From positions 1 through 27,647 of the forward strand of contig CAMLSH010000006.1 of NCBI GenBank assembly GCA_946482625.1: a stretch of DNA of 27,647 bases. Reading direction: 5' to 3'. Positions 1-9,145 of this stretch are shown here, piece after piece (the stretch's first letter is position 1; each line of letters starts with the position of its first letter). The notes under the pieces are model-generated. The model saw only the letters and a program-made list of their open reading frames with translations. It was not told where the DNA came from and did no database searches. The position numbers were made by a program, and so were the translations under genes. The DNA is from an uncultured Opitutaceae bacterium. Its GTDB lineage: Bacteria; Verrucomicrobiota; Verrucomicrobiae; Opitutales; Opitutaceae.

Positions 1-74
1 TCCGGCAGCGGACGGGAGGTTTCCGGCAAATCGCCGGGACCGCCGGCGGGCGTGTTGTCTGATAAATCGCTCAT
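1..74 (-). CDS. Start of an unidentified gene downstream of nifH (partial, 3' end outside window)
   Basis: An ATG at 72-74 on the minus strand opens a reading frame that stays open to the window edge, giving 24 codons rich in Pro, Gly, Ser and Asp (it begins MSDLSDNTPAGGPGD). It lies 87 bp downstream of the nifH stop in the same direction, where nifD or a nif-associated gene would be expected. Nothing in these residues identifies NifD, NifI or any other family; they look like a flexible N-terminal extension. No Shine-Dalgarno is visible: the purine tract next to the start lies on the plus strand. It may be a real start or a chance open stretch. Confidence 0.35.
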   Translation of the reverse strand, partial: MSDLSDNTPAGGPGDLPETSRPLP

Positions 75-161
75 GAAAGGAGGGAGGACGAACGGTTAAA
101 AGGTGCGGTGACGGGTGTATTCAAAAGGCGGTTGTGTTGGTGCCGCCGCCTCTGGGTGCGC

Positions 162-1067
<906 letters not shown>

Positions 1068-1077
1068 TCACCTGGGA

Positions 1078-1103
1078 TTAACCGCTGAAAAACAGACGGT
1101 TAA
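1078..1103. repeat. Dyad TTAACCG-N12-CGGTTAA upstream of the nifH promoter
   Basis: Perfect 7-bp inverted arms lie at 1078-1084 and 1097-1103 with a 12-bp spacer. The element begins about 31 bp upstream of the -24 element of nifH. A related half-site (GGTTAAAG) overlaps 1049-1056, next to the -24 box. The geometry suits a dimeric regulator, but it matches no operator I can name and is not the canonical NifA site. Confidence 0.35.
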
Positions 1104-1176
1104 AAATTTCTCTCCGCGGCGCGCGTCCATGCGGTAGCAGGGAAAGGGCTACCGGCAGGTGGTAGTGGAGGAGGTG

Positions 1177-1196
1177 TTCCTACCTAAATGTAGGAA
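1177..1196. repeat. Inverted repeat TTCCTAC-N6-GTAGGAA between draT and nifH
   Basis: Two perfect 7-bp arms (1177-1183 and 1190-1196) are separated by 6 bases, 50 bp after the draT stop codon. In RNA it would form a short hairpin on either strand. No T-run follows on the minus strand, so it does not look like an intrinsic terminator. It may be an operator or an mRNA-processing or stability hairpin. The rest of the 987-1245 gap holds only the promoter and the dyad listed separately. Confidence 0.3.
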
Positions 1197-1245
1197 TATC
1201 CCGCCGGTGGGTAAGTGTATCCAGAATCCAGTGCGATTGAACGGC

Positions 1246-2052
1246 TCAGTATCTCAACGGACGCACGTAGTATTCTCCGCCGAGCACGAGCTGTTCGGCC
1301 TCGCCCTGGAGGAACTCAGGCGGGAGCATTCCGCTGAAGAAAAGTATTTTCGCGAGTGGCACCCGGGCCTCCCAGACTGAGGAGCCGAACTCCCAAGCTA
1401 CTTCAGCGTCGGACGTAAATGAGCTCACGTTGTTCAGCACGATGAGCTGACAGTCGTCGCGTCGTTGAGCGGCGGGTACAACGTACTCGTCGGGGTCATG
1501 GGTTCCGCGATAGAGCGTGATCCAGCGTTCACCGGGATGCCGGCGAGCGAGCTCGGTCTGGCAAAAGGTGTATAGCAGATCGAGCTGCATGAAGAGGCTG
1601 GCGGTGCGGGCGGTGCCGCGTACGCGATCGGCGGAGTAGCGGGCGCGGGCGTCTGCGTCGGTCGCGAGCAGGCCGCGATGGTAGGTGGCACGCAGGCCGA
1701 AACGGTTCTCGACCCAGGATTTTAATGCAGCGCCCGAGGGGCCGTTGCTGTCCACGCCCCAGTTTCGTAGGAAATGGAGATAGCTGTGGCGAAGGCAGGC
1801 GCGGGCGGCACCGGTGGCTTCGGACCATTCGTGCAGACGGAATTTGACCGAAAGGTAGTCGTGAAAAAAGCGCCCGCGTTCGAGTGGCGCGGAAATCTCA
1901 TCGAGACGCTGCCACAAGCGACGGTCGGTGCGAAGGACATCGCCGATCTCGACGGGCAGAGGATCGTATTGGAACTCCCATGACGCAATCAGCCACGGCG
2001 AAACGTTGCAGTGGTTGAACAGGGAAGGGAGAAGCGGAGCGGCCTGGGGCAC
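1246..2052 (-). CDS. draT: NAD+--dinitrogen-reductase ADP-ribosyltransferase DraT
   Basis: DraT uses NAD+ to ADP-ribosylate the conserved arginine of NifH, switching nitrogenase off when ammonium appears or energy falls. The 268-residue protein follows the DraT family along its length: N-terminal FNHCNVSPW (12-20), central KSWVENRFGL (111-120), LDLLYTFCQTELARR (157-171), then WITLYRGTHD (177-186), SSFTS (210-214) and a C-terminal GGEYYV (258-263). The Arg in LYRG, the Ser motif and the late Glu260 fit an R-S-E type ADP-ribosyltransferase active site (inference). The start used is GTG with no Shine-Dalgarno. The frame is open upstream to the draG stop codon, so the true N-terminus may be a little longer. 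It lies 96 bp downstream of draG, and its target nifH follows 259 bp later. Confidence 0.93.
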   Translation of the reverse strand: MPQAAPLLPSLFNHCNVSPWLIASWEFQYDPLPVEIGDVLRTDRRLWQRLDEISAPLERGRFFHDYLSVKFRLHEWSEATGAARACLRHSYLHFLRNWGVDSNGPSGAALKSWVENRFGLRATYHRGLLATDADARARYSADRVRGTARTASLFMQLDLLYTFCQTELARRHPGERWITLYRGTHDPDEYVVPAAQRRDDCQLIVLNNVSSFTSDAEVAWEFGSSVWEARVPLAKILFFSGMLPPEFLQGEAEQLVLGGEYYVRPLRY

Positions 2053-2148
2053 GGCGAAGGGAATGTGGACGATGGATGGCGTGGCTTGAAGGCGGGGAAC
2101 CGGCAGGAGGGTAGTTAGGAGCGGTCCTGTTTGCCTGCATGATACGCG

Positions 2149-3087
2149 CTAAAATGGACCCGCGGCCAAATCGGCAAGCGATTGGGGAGGGATCTTGTGC
2201 GGTGTGACAAGAAGTGCGGGGACCTGGGTGCGGATCGCGGTTTCGACAATCGGATCCAATCGTCGCAACCAGCGTTCAGGGATGGCGGAAGCACCGTAGA
2301 GCGCGCCGGCGAGCTGACCGGCGAGTGCGCCGGTGGTATCGGCGTCTCCGCCGCGGTTGACCACGGTGATCAGGCATTCTTCGAAGCTGTCAGAATTGAA
2401 CACAGCATCGAAAACGGTCTGCACGGTTTCGACGATGTGGCCTCCGGCGCGGCCGGCCCACGGCCTGAATTTGAATTCTGGATGCGCGGCGACTAGACGA
2501 TGGGCGAGGTTCAATCCCTCCGAGAGGGGCGCGCCGCCGAGAAACACCCGGGTGATTTCCCCGAGGGAGATGATCGCGGCATCACTCTGCGGATGGTGGT
2601 GGGTGATCCGCGCTTGTTGGAGGCTGCGGGTGCGGAAGGTGTTCGGGTCCGTGAGGGTGGAGAGAACAACGGGAAGGTTGCGCATGGTAGCGCCGTTGCC
2701 GGCGTGGTCGGAGGCTGGCGCGGCGACGAGGGAGCCTGTGAGTTGAAACCGCCGGATGCCACGACGGCAGGTGTTGCCGATGTCGGGCGGACGGCTCTGC
2801 ATCCATTCGAGGAAGGCTTTGGCGACCGTGTGGAGATCCCAGCCATTTGGACTCACAAGAATCGCGTTTCCCAGTGCCAGACACATCTGCGTATCATCGG
2901 TGACCTGGCCGGGCTTGAGCTGGAGCCAGCCGCCGCCGGTCAGATCTTTGTGAATACGGTGAAGGACGGCGATCTCACGTGGGGTCATAAACTCCACCGT
3001 GGCACCGAGTGCGTCGCCGATGGCGAGGCCGAGGTAGGCGCCCAAGGCACGATCGAGAAGAGCGTGGTCCAGGGAGGTCATGGGCAT
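2149..3087 (-). CDS. draG: ADP-ribosyl-[dinitrogen reductase] glycohydrolase DraG
   Basis: DraG removes ADP-ribose from the modified arginine of NifH and so reactivates nitrogenase. It is a dimetal (Mn/Mg) all-helical ADP-ribosylglycohydrolase. At 312 residues it is close to family length. It carries GLAIGDALGATVEF (20-33), the metal-binding TDDT (63-66), the SDHAGNGATMR stretch (126-136), THHHPQSD (162-169) and the second metal motif GGDADTTGA (246-254). These match DraG more closely than generic ADP-ribosylglycohydrolases, and the adjacent draT confirms the role. The start has two Met codons (1 and 3) and either may be used; no Shine-Dalgarno is seen. It begins 39 bp after modC and is probably cotranscribed with it. 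Its TAG stop is in the same frame as draT downstream. Confidence 0.95.
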   Translation of the reverse strand: MPMTSLDHALLDRALGAYLGLAIGDALGATVEFMTPREIAVLHRIHKDLTGGGWLQLKPGQVTDDTQMCLALGNAILVSPNGWDLHTVAKAFLEWMQSRPPDIGNTCRRGIRRFQLTGSLVAAPASDHAGNGATMRNLPVVLSTLTDPNTFRTRSLQQARITHHHPQSDAAIISLGEITRVFLGGAPLSEGLNLAHRLVAAHPEFKFRPWAGRAGGHIVETVQTVFDAVFNSDSFEECLITVVNRGGDADTTGALAGQLAGALYGASAIPERWLRRLDPIVETAIRTQVPALLVTPHKIPPQSLADLAAGPF

Positions 3088-3126
3088 GACGAGACGGAAA
3101 CAAGTTGGCGATGCCGAGGAGTGGAG

Positions 3127-4206
3127 TCAGGCGAGCACGGCGACGGCTTTGATTTGTGCCCAAACGAGCTGGCCCACACGGAGCTGCAACCGGTCGCACG
3201 AATAACGGGTGATCCGGGCCGAGAGCGGAGTGCTGCCGACTTCCAGTCCGATCAGCGTGTGGCCGGTCTCGTCGTTGGGAGCTATTCCGGTGACGACGCT
3301 GGGGAGGATGTTGAGGATACTCGTCTCGGTCGGCTGCTGGAGCGCGATGCTCACGTCGCGTGGCATGATTTGGACACGGAGGCGGCGCCCGTCCGGTACC
3401 GACGCATGACTGACGTGCAAATTTCCTCCGGGAAACGCGAGGGTAAGCAGGCGGTGCGTGGAGTCATAGCCGCGTGCGAATCCGTCGACGATCACGCCGA
3501 AATCGGCGTTGAACTGCGAAGGCAGATCGAGGCGAGCGAGTGTCGTTGCAAGCGGGCCGCTGGCGACCGCCCGGCCCGCCTCCAGCAAGACGATATGATC
3601 CGCGAGGCGGATGACTTCCTCGGGCGAATGGCTTACATAGAGGATGGGGAGGGAAACTGTTTCGCGCAGACGTTCAAGGTAAGGCAGAATCTCGCGTTTG
3701 CGTGGAAGATCCAGCGCAGCCAATGGCTCATCGAGCAGGAGCAGTCGCGGTCCTGCGAGCAAGGCGCGGGCGATCGCTACGCGTTGACGTTCGCCGCCGG
3801 AGAGTGTGACGGGGCTGCGTCCGAGCAGATGACCGATTCCGAGTAATTCGATCAGAATTTCTGAATCGCCCGAATCGGCGCCGGACCGTCGCCGTCGACC
3901 GTAGCCGAGATTCTGTGACACGGAGAGATGCGGAAAGAGACCGGGCTCCTGGAAGACGTAGCCGATGGGACGCTTATGAACGGCGATGAACTGACCACGG
4001 GAATCATCCTGCCAAATTTCGCCTTCGACGGATAAAAATCCACTGGTGGCTCGTTCCAGGCCGGCGATGAGCCGAAGGCAGGTGGTTTTTCCCGAGCCGG
4101 AATGCCCGAACAGCGCGGTGACACCGTGGCCGGGGAGCCGGCAATCTATATCGAAGGAGAATCCTGGATACGTATGGCGGAAGCGGGCGTGAAGCATGGC
4201 GGTCAT
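3127..4206 (-). CDS. modC: Molybdate ABC transporter ATP-binding protein ModC
   Basis: This is the cytoplasmic ATPase that powers molybdate import with ModB and ModA. The 359 residues contain Walker A GHSGSGKT (34-41), the Q-loop in FQEPGLFPHLS (85-95), the signature LSGGERQRVAIARALL (135-150), Walker B LLLLDEP (155-161) and the switch His193. The C-terminal part (about 285-355) fits the molybdate-binding MOP/TOBE domain found in ModC. The ATG overlaps the modB stop codon (ATGA), so translation is coupled. Met4 is an alternative start. Placement between nifA/modA and draG/nifH suggests the transporter feeds FeMo-cofactor synthesis. Confidence 0.95.
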   Translation of the reverse strand: MTAMLHARFRHTYPGFSFDIDCRLPGHGVTALFGHSGSGKTTCLRLIAGLERATSGFLSVEGEIWQDDSRGQFIAVHKRPIGYVFQEPGLFPHLSVSQNLGYGRRRRSGADSGDSEILIELLGIGHLLGRSPVTLSGGERQRVAIARALLAGPRLLLLDEPLAALDLPRKREILPYLERLRETVSLPILYVSHSPEEVIRLADHIVLLEAGRAVASGPLATTLARLDLPSQFNADFGVIVDGFARGYDSTHRLLTLAFPGGNLHVSHASVPDGRRLRVQIMPRDVSIALQQPTETSILNILPSVVTGIAPNDETGHTLIGLEVGSTPLSARITRYSCDRLQLRVGQLVWAQIKAVAVLA

Positions 4207-4877
4207 GCGTTACGAAGCGGCGGCTTTCGCAGGAGCCACTCGCTCACGGCCAACGCCGAGAAGGCGAGTGAAAGTGAGACGATCAGGAGGCGGATCGCCT
4301 CGGCGTCCTGACCAAGCTGGACGTGGTGATAGATGCCAAGCGCGAGCGTGACGGTCTCCCCGGGAATAAAACCGGCAAGCATGATGGTGGCTCCGAACTC
4401 GCCGAGCGACCGGGCAAAAGCGAGCACGCCGCCAGCCACGAGCCCGCGGGAGGCCAGCGGCAGCGTGATGGTGAAAAAGGTGTCCCACGGGCCTGCTCCC
4501 AAAGTCTGCGCGATCTGCTCGAAGCGCGGATCGACTTCTTCAAAGGCCACGCGGGCCGTGCGCACCAAAAGGGGCAGCGACATCACCGCGGTGGCGAGGA
4601 CGACCGCCTTCCAGGTAAAGACAATCTCGAGGCCGATCGAGTTTTCGAGAAGCCGGCCCAGTGGCGCGCGATGACTGAAAAGTTTGAGCAGTATCAATCC
4701 GGTCGCGACGGGCGGTATGACCAGCGGCAGGGCGACAAGCGTCTCGACGATGGTTTTGCCCGGCCAATGGCGACGCGCGAGCAACCAGGCCAGGGCAAGA
4801 CCAACTGGAGCTGCCAGCGCGGTTCCCAAAGCTGCGGTTCCGAGAGTGAAAAGGGTGATGTTCGCGAGACCGGTCAT
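4203..4877 (-). CDS. modB: Molybdate ABC transporter permease ModB
   Basis: ModB is the inner-membrane channel subunit of the molybdate importer. From the chosen ATG it has 224 residues, the normal family size, with about five hydrophobic helices. The permease EAA-type loop is AQTLGAGPWDTFFTITLPLA (about 122-141), which docks on ModC. The frame is open for a further 196 codons upstream, but that stretch overlaps modA in another frame and has shadow-like Ser/Pro/Arg-rich composition, so the start was placed at MTGLANITLF, 34 bp after the modA stop. No Shine-Dalgarno is obvious. The stop overlaps the modC start by 4 bp. Confidence 0.95.
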   Translation of the reverse strand: MTGLANITLFTLGTAALGTALAAPVGLALAWLLARRHWPGKTIVETLVALPLVIPPVATGLILLKLFSHRAPLGRLLENSIGLEIVFTWKAVVLATAVMSLPLLVRTARVAFEEVDPRFEQIAQTLGAGPWDTFFTITLPLASRGLVAGGVLAFARSLGEFGATIMLAGFIPGETVTLALGIYHHVQLGQDAEAIRLLIVSLSLAFSALAVSEWLLRKPPLRNA

Positions 4878-4911
4878 TTGCAGATTGAGCGACGAGTGTC
4901 CGCAGAAACGT

Positions 4912-5664
4912 CTAGGGAGAAACGGTGAATCCGTATTTGATAAACACCGACTTGGCCTCGGCTTCGCCAAACCAGGCAAGCAGCCGGCGCGCGGCGTCCG
5001 GGAATGCGGTGGTCCGCACGACGGCGCAGGGATAGATGATGGCCGGGCAATCCTCCGAAGGAATGGCGAAGGCAATTTTGGCACGGGTGGAGCGAAGTGC
5101 GTCGGTTTTGAACACAAAACCGGCGTCGGCATTACCTGCTTCGACCGCGGTGAGAACTGCGCGCACGTTTTCCGTGAAGACGAGTTTGGGCGTAGCGGTT
5201 TCCCATAAGCCGATGCGTTCGAGGTAACTTTTGGCGTATGTTCCGGCCGGCACACTCGCTGGCTCTCCCAGCGCGAGCCGGCGGATTGTCGGTCCGCCCA
5301 AGCTGGTAGGAGCGTCCAAAGCAGGTCGGTCGGCGGGCACGATGAGTACGAGAGAGTTGCCGAGGATGGGCCTGCGTGTGCCTGCAAGAAGGAGGGCCGC
5401 GTTCTCGAGTTCGTCGAGGCGCGCTTTGTCGGCAGAAAAAAACAGGTCGGCAGGGGCGCCTTCACGGATCTGGTGCGCGAGGAGTCCAGACCCGCCGAAA
5501 TTGAACCTCAGCCTATCTCCCGTTGCGCGAGTATAGAGTGGCGCGACTTCCTGCAATGCATCCGCGAGGCTGGCGGCGGCGAATACGGTGATCTCTGCGC
5601 CGGAGGCCGAGTGAAATAGAAGCCAGCAGATGGAGGAGAAAATGAGAACACGGCCGATTTTCAT
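4912..5664 (-). CDS. modA: Periplasmic molybdate-binding protein ModA
   Basis: ModA captures molybdate (or tungstate) outside the inner membrane and hands it to ModB. The 250 residues start with a basic and hydrophobic signal peptide that probably ends at SASGA (cleavage near residue 23). The mature protein opens with the family hallmark EITVFAAASLADALQEVAP, followed by FNFGGSGLLAHQI and PADLFFSADK, which contribute the oxyanion-binding serines, and FVFKTDAL near 180. It is the first gene of modABC, 138 bp after nifA. No ModE box and no sigma-54 motif were recognised in that gap, which contains a GC-rich hairpin (5724-5737) but no T-run. Confidence 0.95.
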   Translation of the reverse strand: MKIGRVLIFSSICWLLFHSASGAEITVFAAASLADALQEVAPLYTRATGDRLRFNFGGSGLLAHQIREGAPADLFFSADKARLDELENAALLLAGTRRPILGNSLVLIVPADRPALDAPTSLGGPTIRRLALGEPASVPAGTYAKSYLERIGLWETATPKLVFTENVRAVLTAVEAGNADAGFVFKTDALRSTRAKIAFAIPSEDCPAIIYPCAVVRTTAFPDAARRLLAWFGEAEAKSVFIKYGFTVSP

Positions 5665-5723
5665 GGAGGAGACGGATGTTCGGTGGGCAACAGTTAGCAG
5701 GCGTCGCGGCCCGCTGTCAGAAG

Positions 5724-5737
5724 GCGGCCCAGGCCGC
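5724..5737. repeat. GC-rich inverted repeat between nifA and modA
   Basis: GCGGCC and GGCCGC face each other across two bases. A hairpin here could lower read-through from nifA into modABC or mark the end of the nifA message. No T-tract follows on the minus strand, so it is not a classical terminator. Nothing else was recognised in 5665-5802. Confidence 0.25.
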
Positions 5738-5802
5738 GCGGTTGGATTTGGAATTCGAATACAGACCGGTGTTTTTGTGGACGGTTTATTGGAAGGCGGC
5801 GG

Positions 5803-7413
<1,611 letters not shown>

Positions 7414-7474
7414 GGGCTGAGTTCTCAGCAGGGGCGGTGCCGCGAGTAGAAGCGCCCTGTAGTTGCCAATCTGT

Positions 7475-7489
7475 GCGGATTATTTGCCA
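7475..7489 (-). promoter_or_regulatory. Weak candidate sigma-54 promoter upstream of nifA
   Basis: On the minus strand this reads TGGCAAATAATCCGC, with the GG-N10-GC spacing and a good -24 half but a poor -12 half. A second match of the same quality lies at 7454-7468 (TGGCAACTACAGGGC). Both are within 80 bp of the nifA start. Either could be chance in GC-rich DNA. Confidence 0.2.
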
Positions 7490-7713
7490 GAAGGTGCGCA
7501 GGGCTTCTGCCCAGAAACGCCAAAAGTTGCGGGGTGCCCGCGCGAACTCGTCGTCATGAAAAGAGGGAGGAATTTTCACGACATGATGTTACCAGAATCC
7601 GAGCCGGATTTTTTTCGGCTGCCCTTGTGTAAGGGGACTATCGATTTTCTGCCGCCGGTCGCAGGAGTGTGTCGCGAACGCGTAGCCGAGACGTCCGACG
7701 TGCATTCCGCAGG

Positions 7714-7737
7714 TGCAGGCTTTTTGAGCCGCCTGCA
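7714..7737. repeat. Inverted repeat TGCAGGC-N10-GCCTGCA in the nifA/glycosyltransferase divergent gap
   Basis: Perfect 7-bp arms flank a 10-base spacer that contains a T-run. The gap 7414-7835 separates divergent genes and is otherwise unexplained, apart from the weak sigma-54 matches and a possible short reading frame (7289-7579, minus). The repeat could be an operator or a hairpin near the 5' end of the glycosyltransferase message. No T-tract follows on either strand. Confidence 0.3.
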
Positions 7738-7835
7738 AATCGCAGGAAACTGGATAGGCTGATTGCGCGCCTTCCTCGGGGGCGCCGGCATTCACGCCGC
7801 TGGCACGCATTGTGAGAGTGAGAGGAATCAATCCC

Positions 7836-9137
7836 ATGAAAATTTGTTTCTTCACCAACACCTTCCTTCCGCACGTAGGGGGCGTCGCGAAATCCGTGCA
7901 GACATTTTTGGAAGATTATCGGCGGCTTCGCCAGCGGGTGATTGTGATCGCTCCCGAGTTTCCGGAGGGATCGGCTCCACCGCATATCGAACGTTCGGTC
8001 GAACGCGTACCTGCGCTGCAGAATTTCAACGGCAGCGACTTCTCGGTGAGTCTTCCGCTCGGCACGGAATCGATGGATCGCATTCTCCGCTTCAAGCCGG
8101 ACATCCTTCACGCGCATCACCCGTTTCTTTTGGGCGACACCGCGCTGCGCGTGGCGGCGACAACGGGAGCACCTGTGATTTTCACGCACCACACGCTCTA
8201 CGAACAATACACGCATTACGTGCCATTCGATTCGCCGCGGCTGAAGGAATTCGTCATCGAGCTCTCCACGCGTTTCGCCAATCGCTGCCACGGGGTGATC
8301 GCTCCGAGCGAGAGCATCGCTGCGTTACTGGCGGCTCGCGGGGTGACGACGCCCATCCGAGTGGTGCCAACGGGAATCGACACCCAGGAGCTGGCGTCGG
8401 GAAATCGCGCGCGGGGGCGGAAGCGCTGGGAAATTCCGGACGGTGCGGTCGTGGTCGGACATCTCGGTCGTCTCGCGCCGGAGAAGAACCTGGCGTTTCT
8501 CGCCGAGGGTGTCGCGCGTTCGCTGAAGCGGGAGAAAAACGCATGGCTGCTGGTCGTCGGGGAAGGTCCCTCGCGCGACGAAATCGAGAAGATAATGACC
8601 GGACACGGAGTTGGAACGCGGGTGCGCTTTGCGGGGAAACTCACCGGAAAGGAATTGAACGACGCGTACGCGGCGATGGACGTATTTGCGTTTTCATCAC
8701 AGAGTGAGACCCAGGGCATGGTCCTTGCCGAGGCCATGGCGGCGGGGAATCCGGTGGTGGCCTTGGATGCGACCGGCGCCCGCGAGATCGTACGCGACAA
8801 GGAAAACGGCCGGCTGCTCGCCGCCGATGCGACGGCGATGGAATTTTCCCGTGCGTTGAACGCTTTGATTCGTGACGCCGCGTTGAGGAAAACGCTCGGC
8901 GAAGCGGCGCGGGCGCGGGCGGCGGACTTTGACCGTGCAGTCACCTCGGCGCGTGCGTTGGAGTTTTATCGCGAGGTTCTCGCCGCCCATCGTCGTGACG
9001 TGCCCCGCGACGAGGAACACACCTTGTGGGATCGCGCCCGGGAGAGGATCGCGGTGGAGGCACAACTGGTGGCCGACAAATTCGGTGCTGCCGTCAAAGC
9101 CGCGACCGCGCCGCTTTCGCAACCTGCGTCTTCCTGA
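7836..9137 (+). CDS. GT4-family glycosyltransferase
   Basis: A retaining GT-B glycosyltransferase that probably adds a sugar from a nucleotide sugar to a lipid or glycan. The 433 residues begin KICFFTNTFLPHVGGV, the typical N-terminal loop of family 4, with DILHAHHPF and FTHHTLYEQYTHY in the acceptor half. The donor half holds VPTGID, VGHLGRLAPEKN and the E-x7-E region FSSQSETQGMVLAEAMAAGNPVVA. This style resembles diacylglycerol glycosyltransferases and SqdX/PimB-like enzymes, but the acceptor cannot be read from sequence. The start was placed at the ATG preceded by GAGAGG about 10 bases upstream; a GTG 24 bp earlier is also in frame. The next gene follows after 8 bp, so the two are probably one operon. 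Confidence 0.9.
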   Translation: MKICFFTNTFLPHVGGVAKSVQTFLEDYRRLRQRVIVIAPEFPEGSAPPHIERSVERVPALQNFNGSDFSVSLPLGTESMDRILRFKPDILHAHHPFLLGDTALRVAATTGAPVIFTHHTLYEQYTHYVPFDSPRLKEFVIELSTRFANRCHGVIAPSESIAALLAARGVTTPIRVVPTGIDTQELASGNRARGRKRWEIPDGAVVVGHLGRLAPEKNLAFLAEGVARSLKREKNAWLLVVGEGPSRDEIEKIMTGHGVGTRVRFAGKLTGKELNDAYAAMDVFAFSSQSETQGMVLAEAMAAGNPVVALDATGAREIVRDKENGRLLAADATAMEFSRALNALIRDAALRKTLGEAARARAADFDRAVTSARALEFYREVLAAHRRDVPRDEEHTLWDRARERIAVEAQLVADKFGAAVKAATAPLSQPASS

Positions 9138-9145
9138 TCGCCGCC

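Noticed and set aside
2500..3846. 448-codon plus-strand open frame
   Set aside because: It lies antisense to draG and modC, whose family motifs are complete. Its product has no family features and biased composition.
4878..5465. 196-residue N-terminal extension of ModB
   Set aside because: It overlaps modA in another frame, reads as Ser/Pro/Arg-rich shadow sequence and would make ModB nearly twice the family length.
7801..7815. TGGCACG, a perfect sigma-54 -24 half, upstream of the glycosyltransferase
   Set aside because: The GC dinucleotide required 10 bases after GG is absent (GA instead), so it is unlikely to be a promoter.
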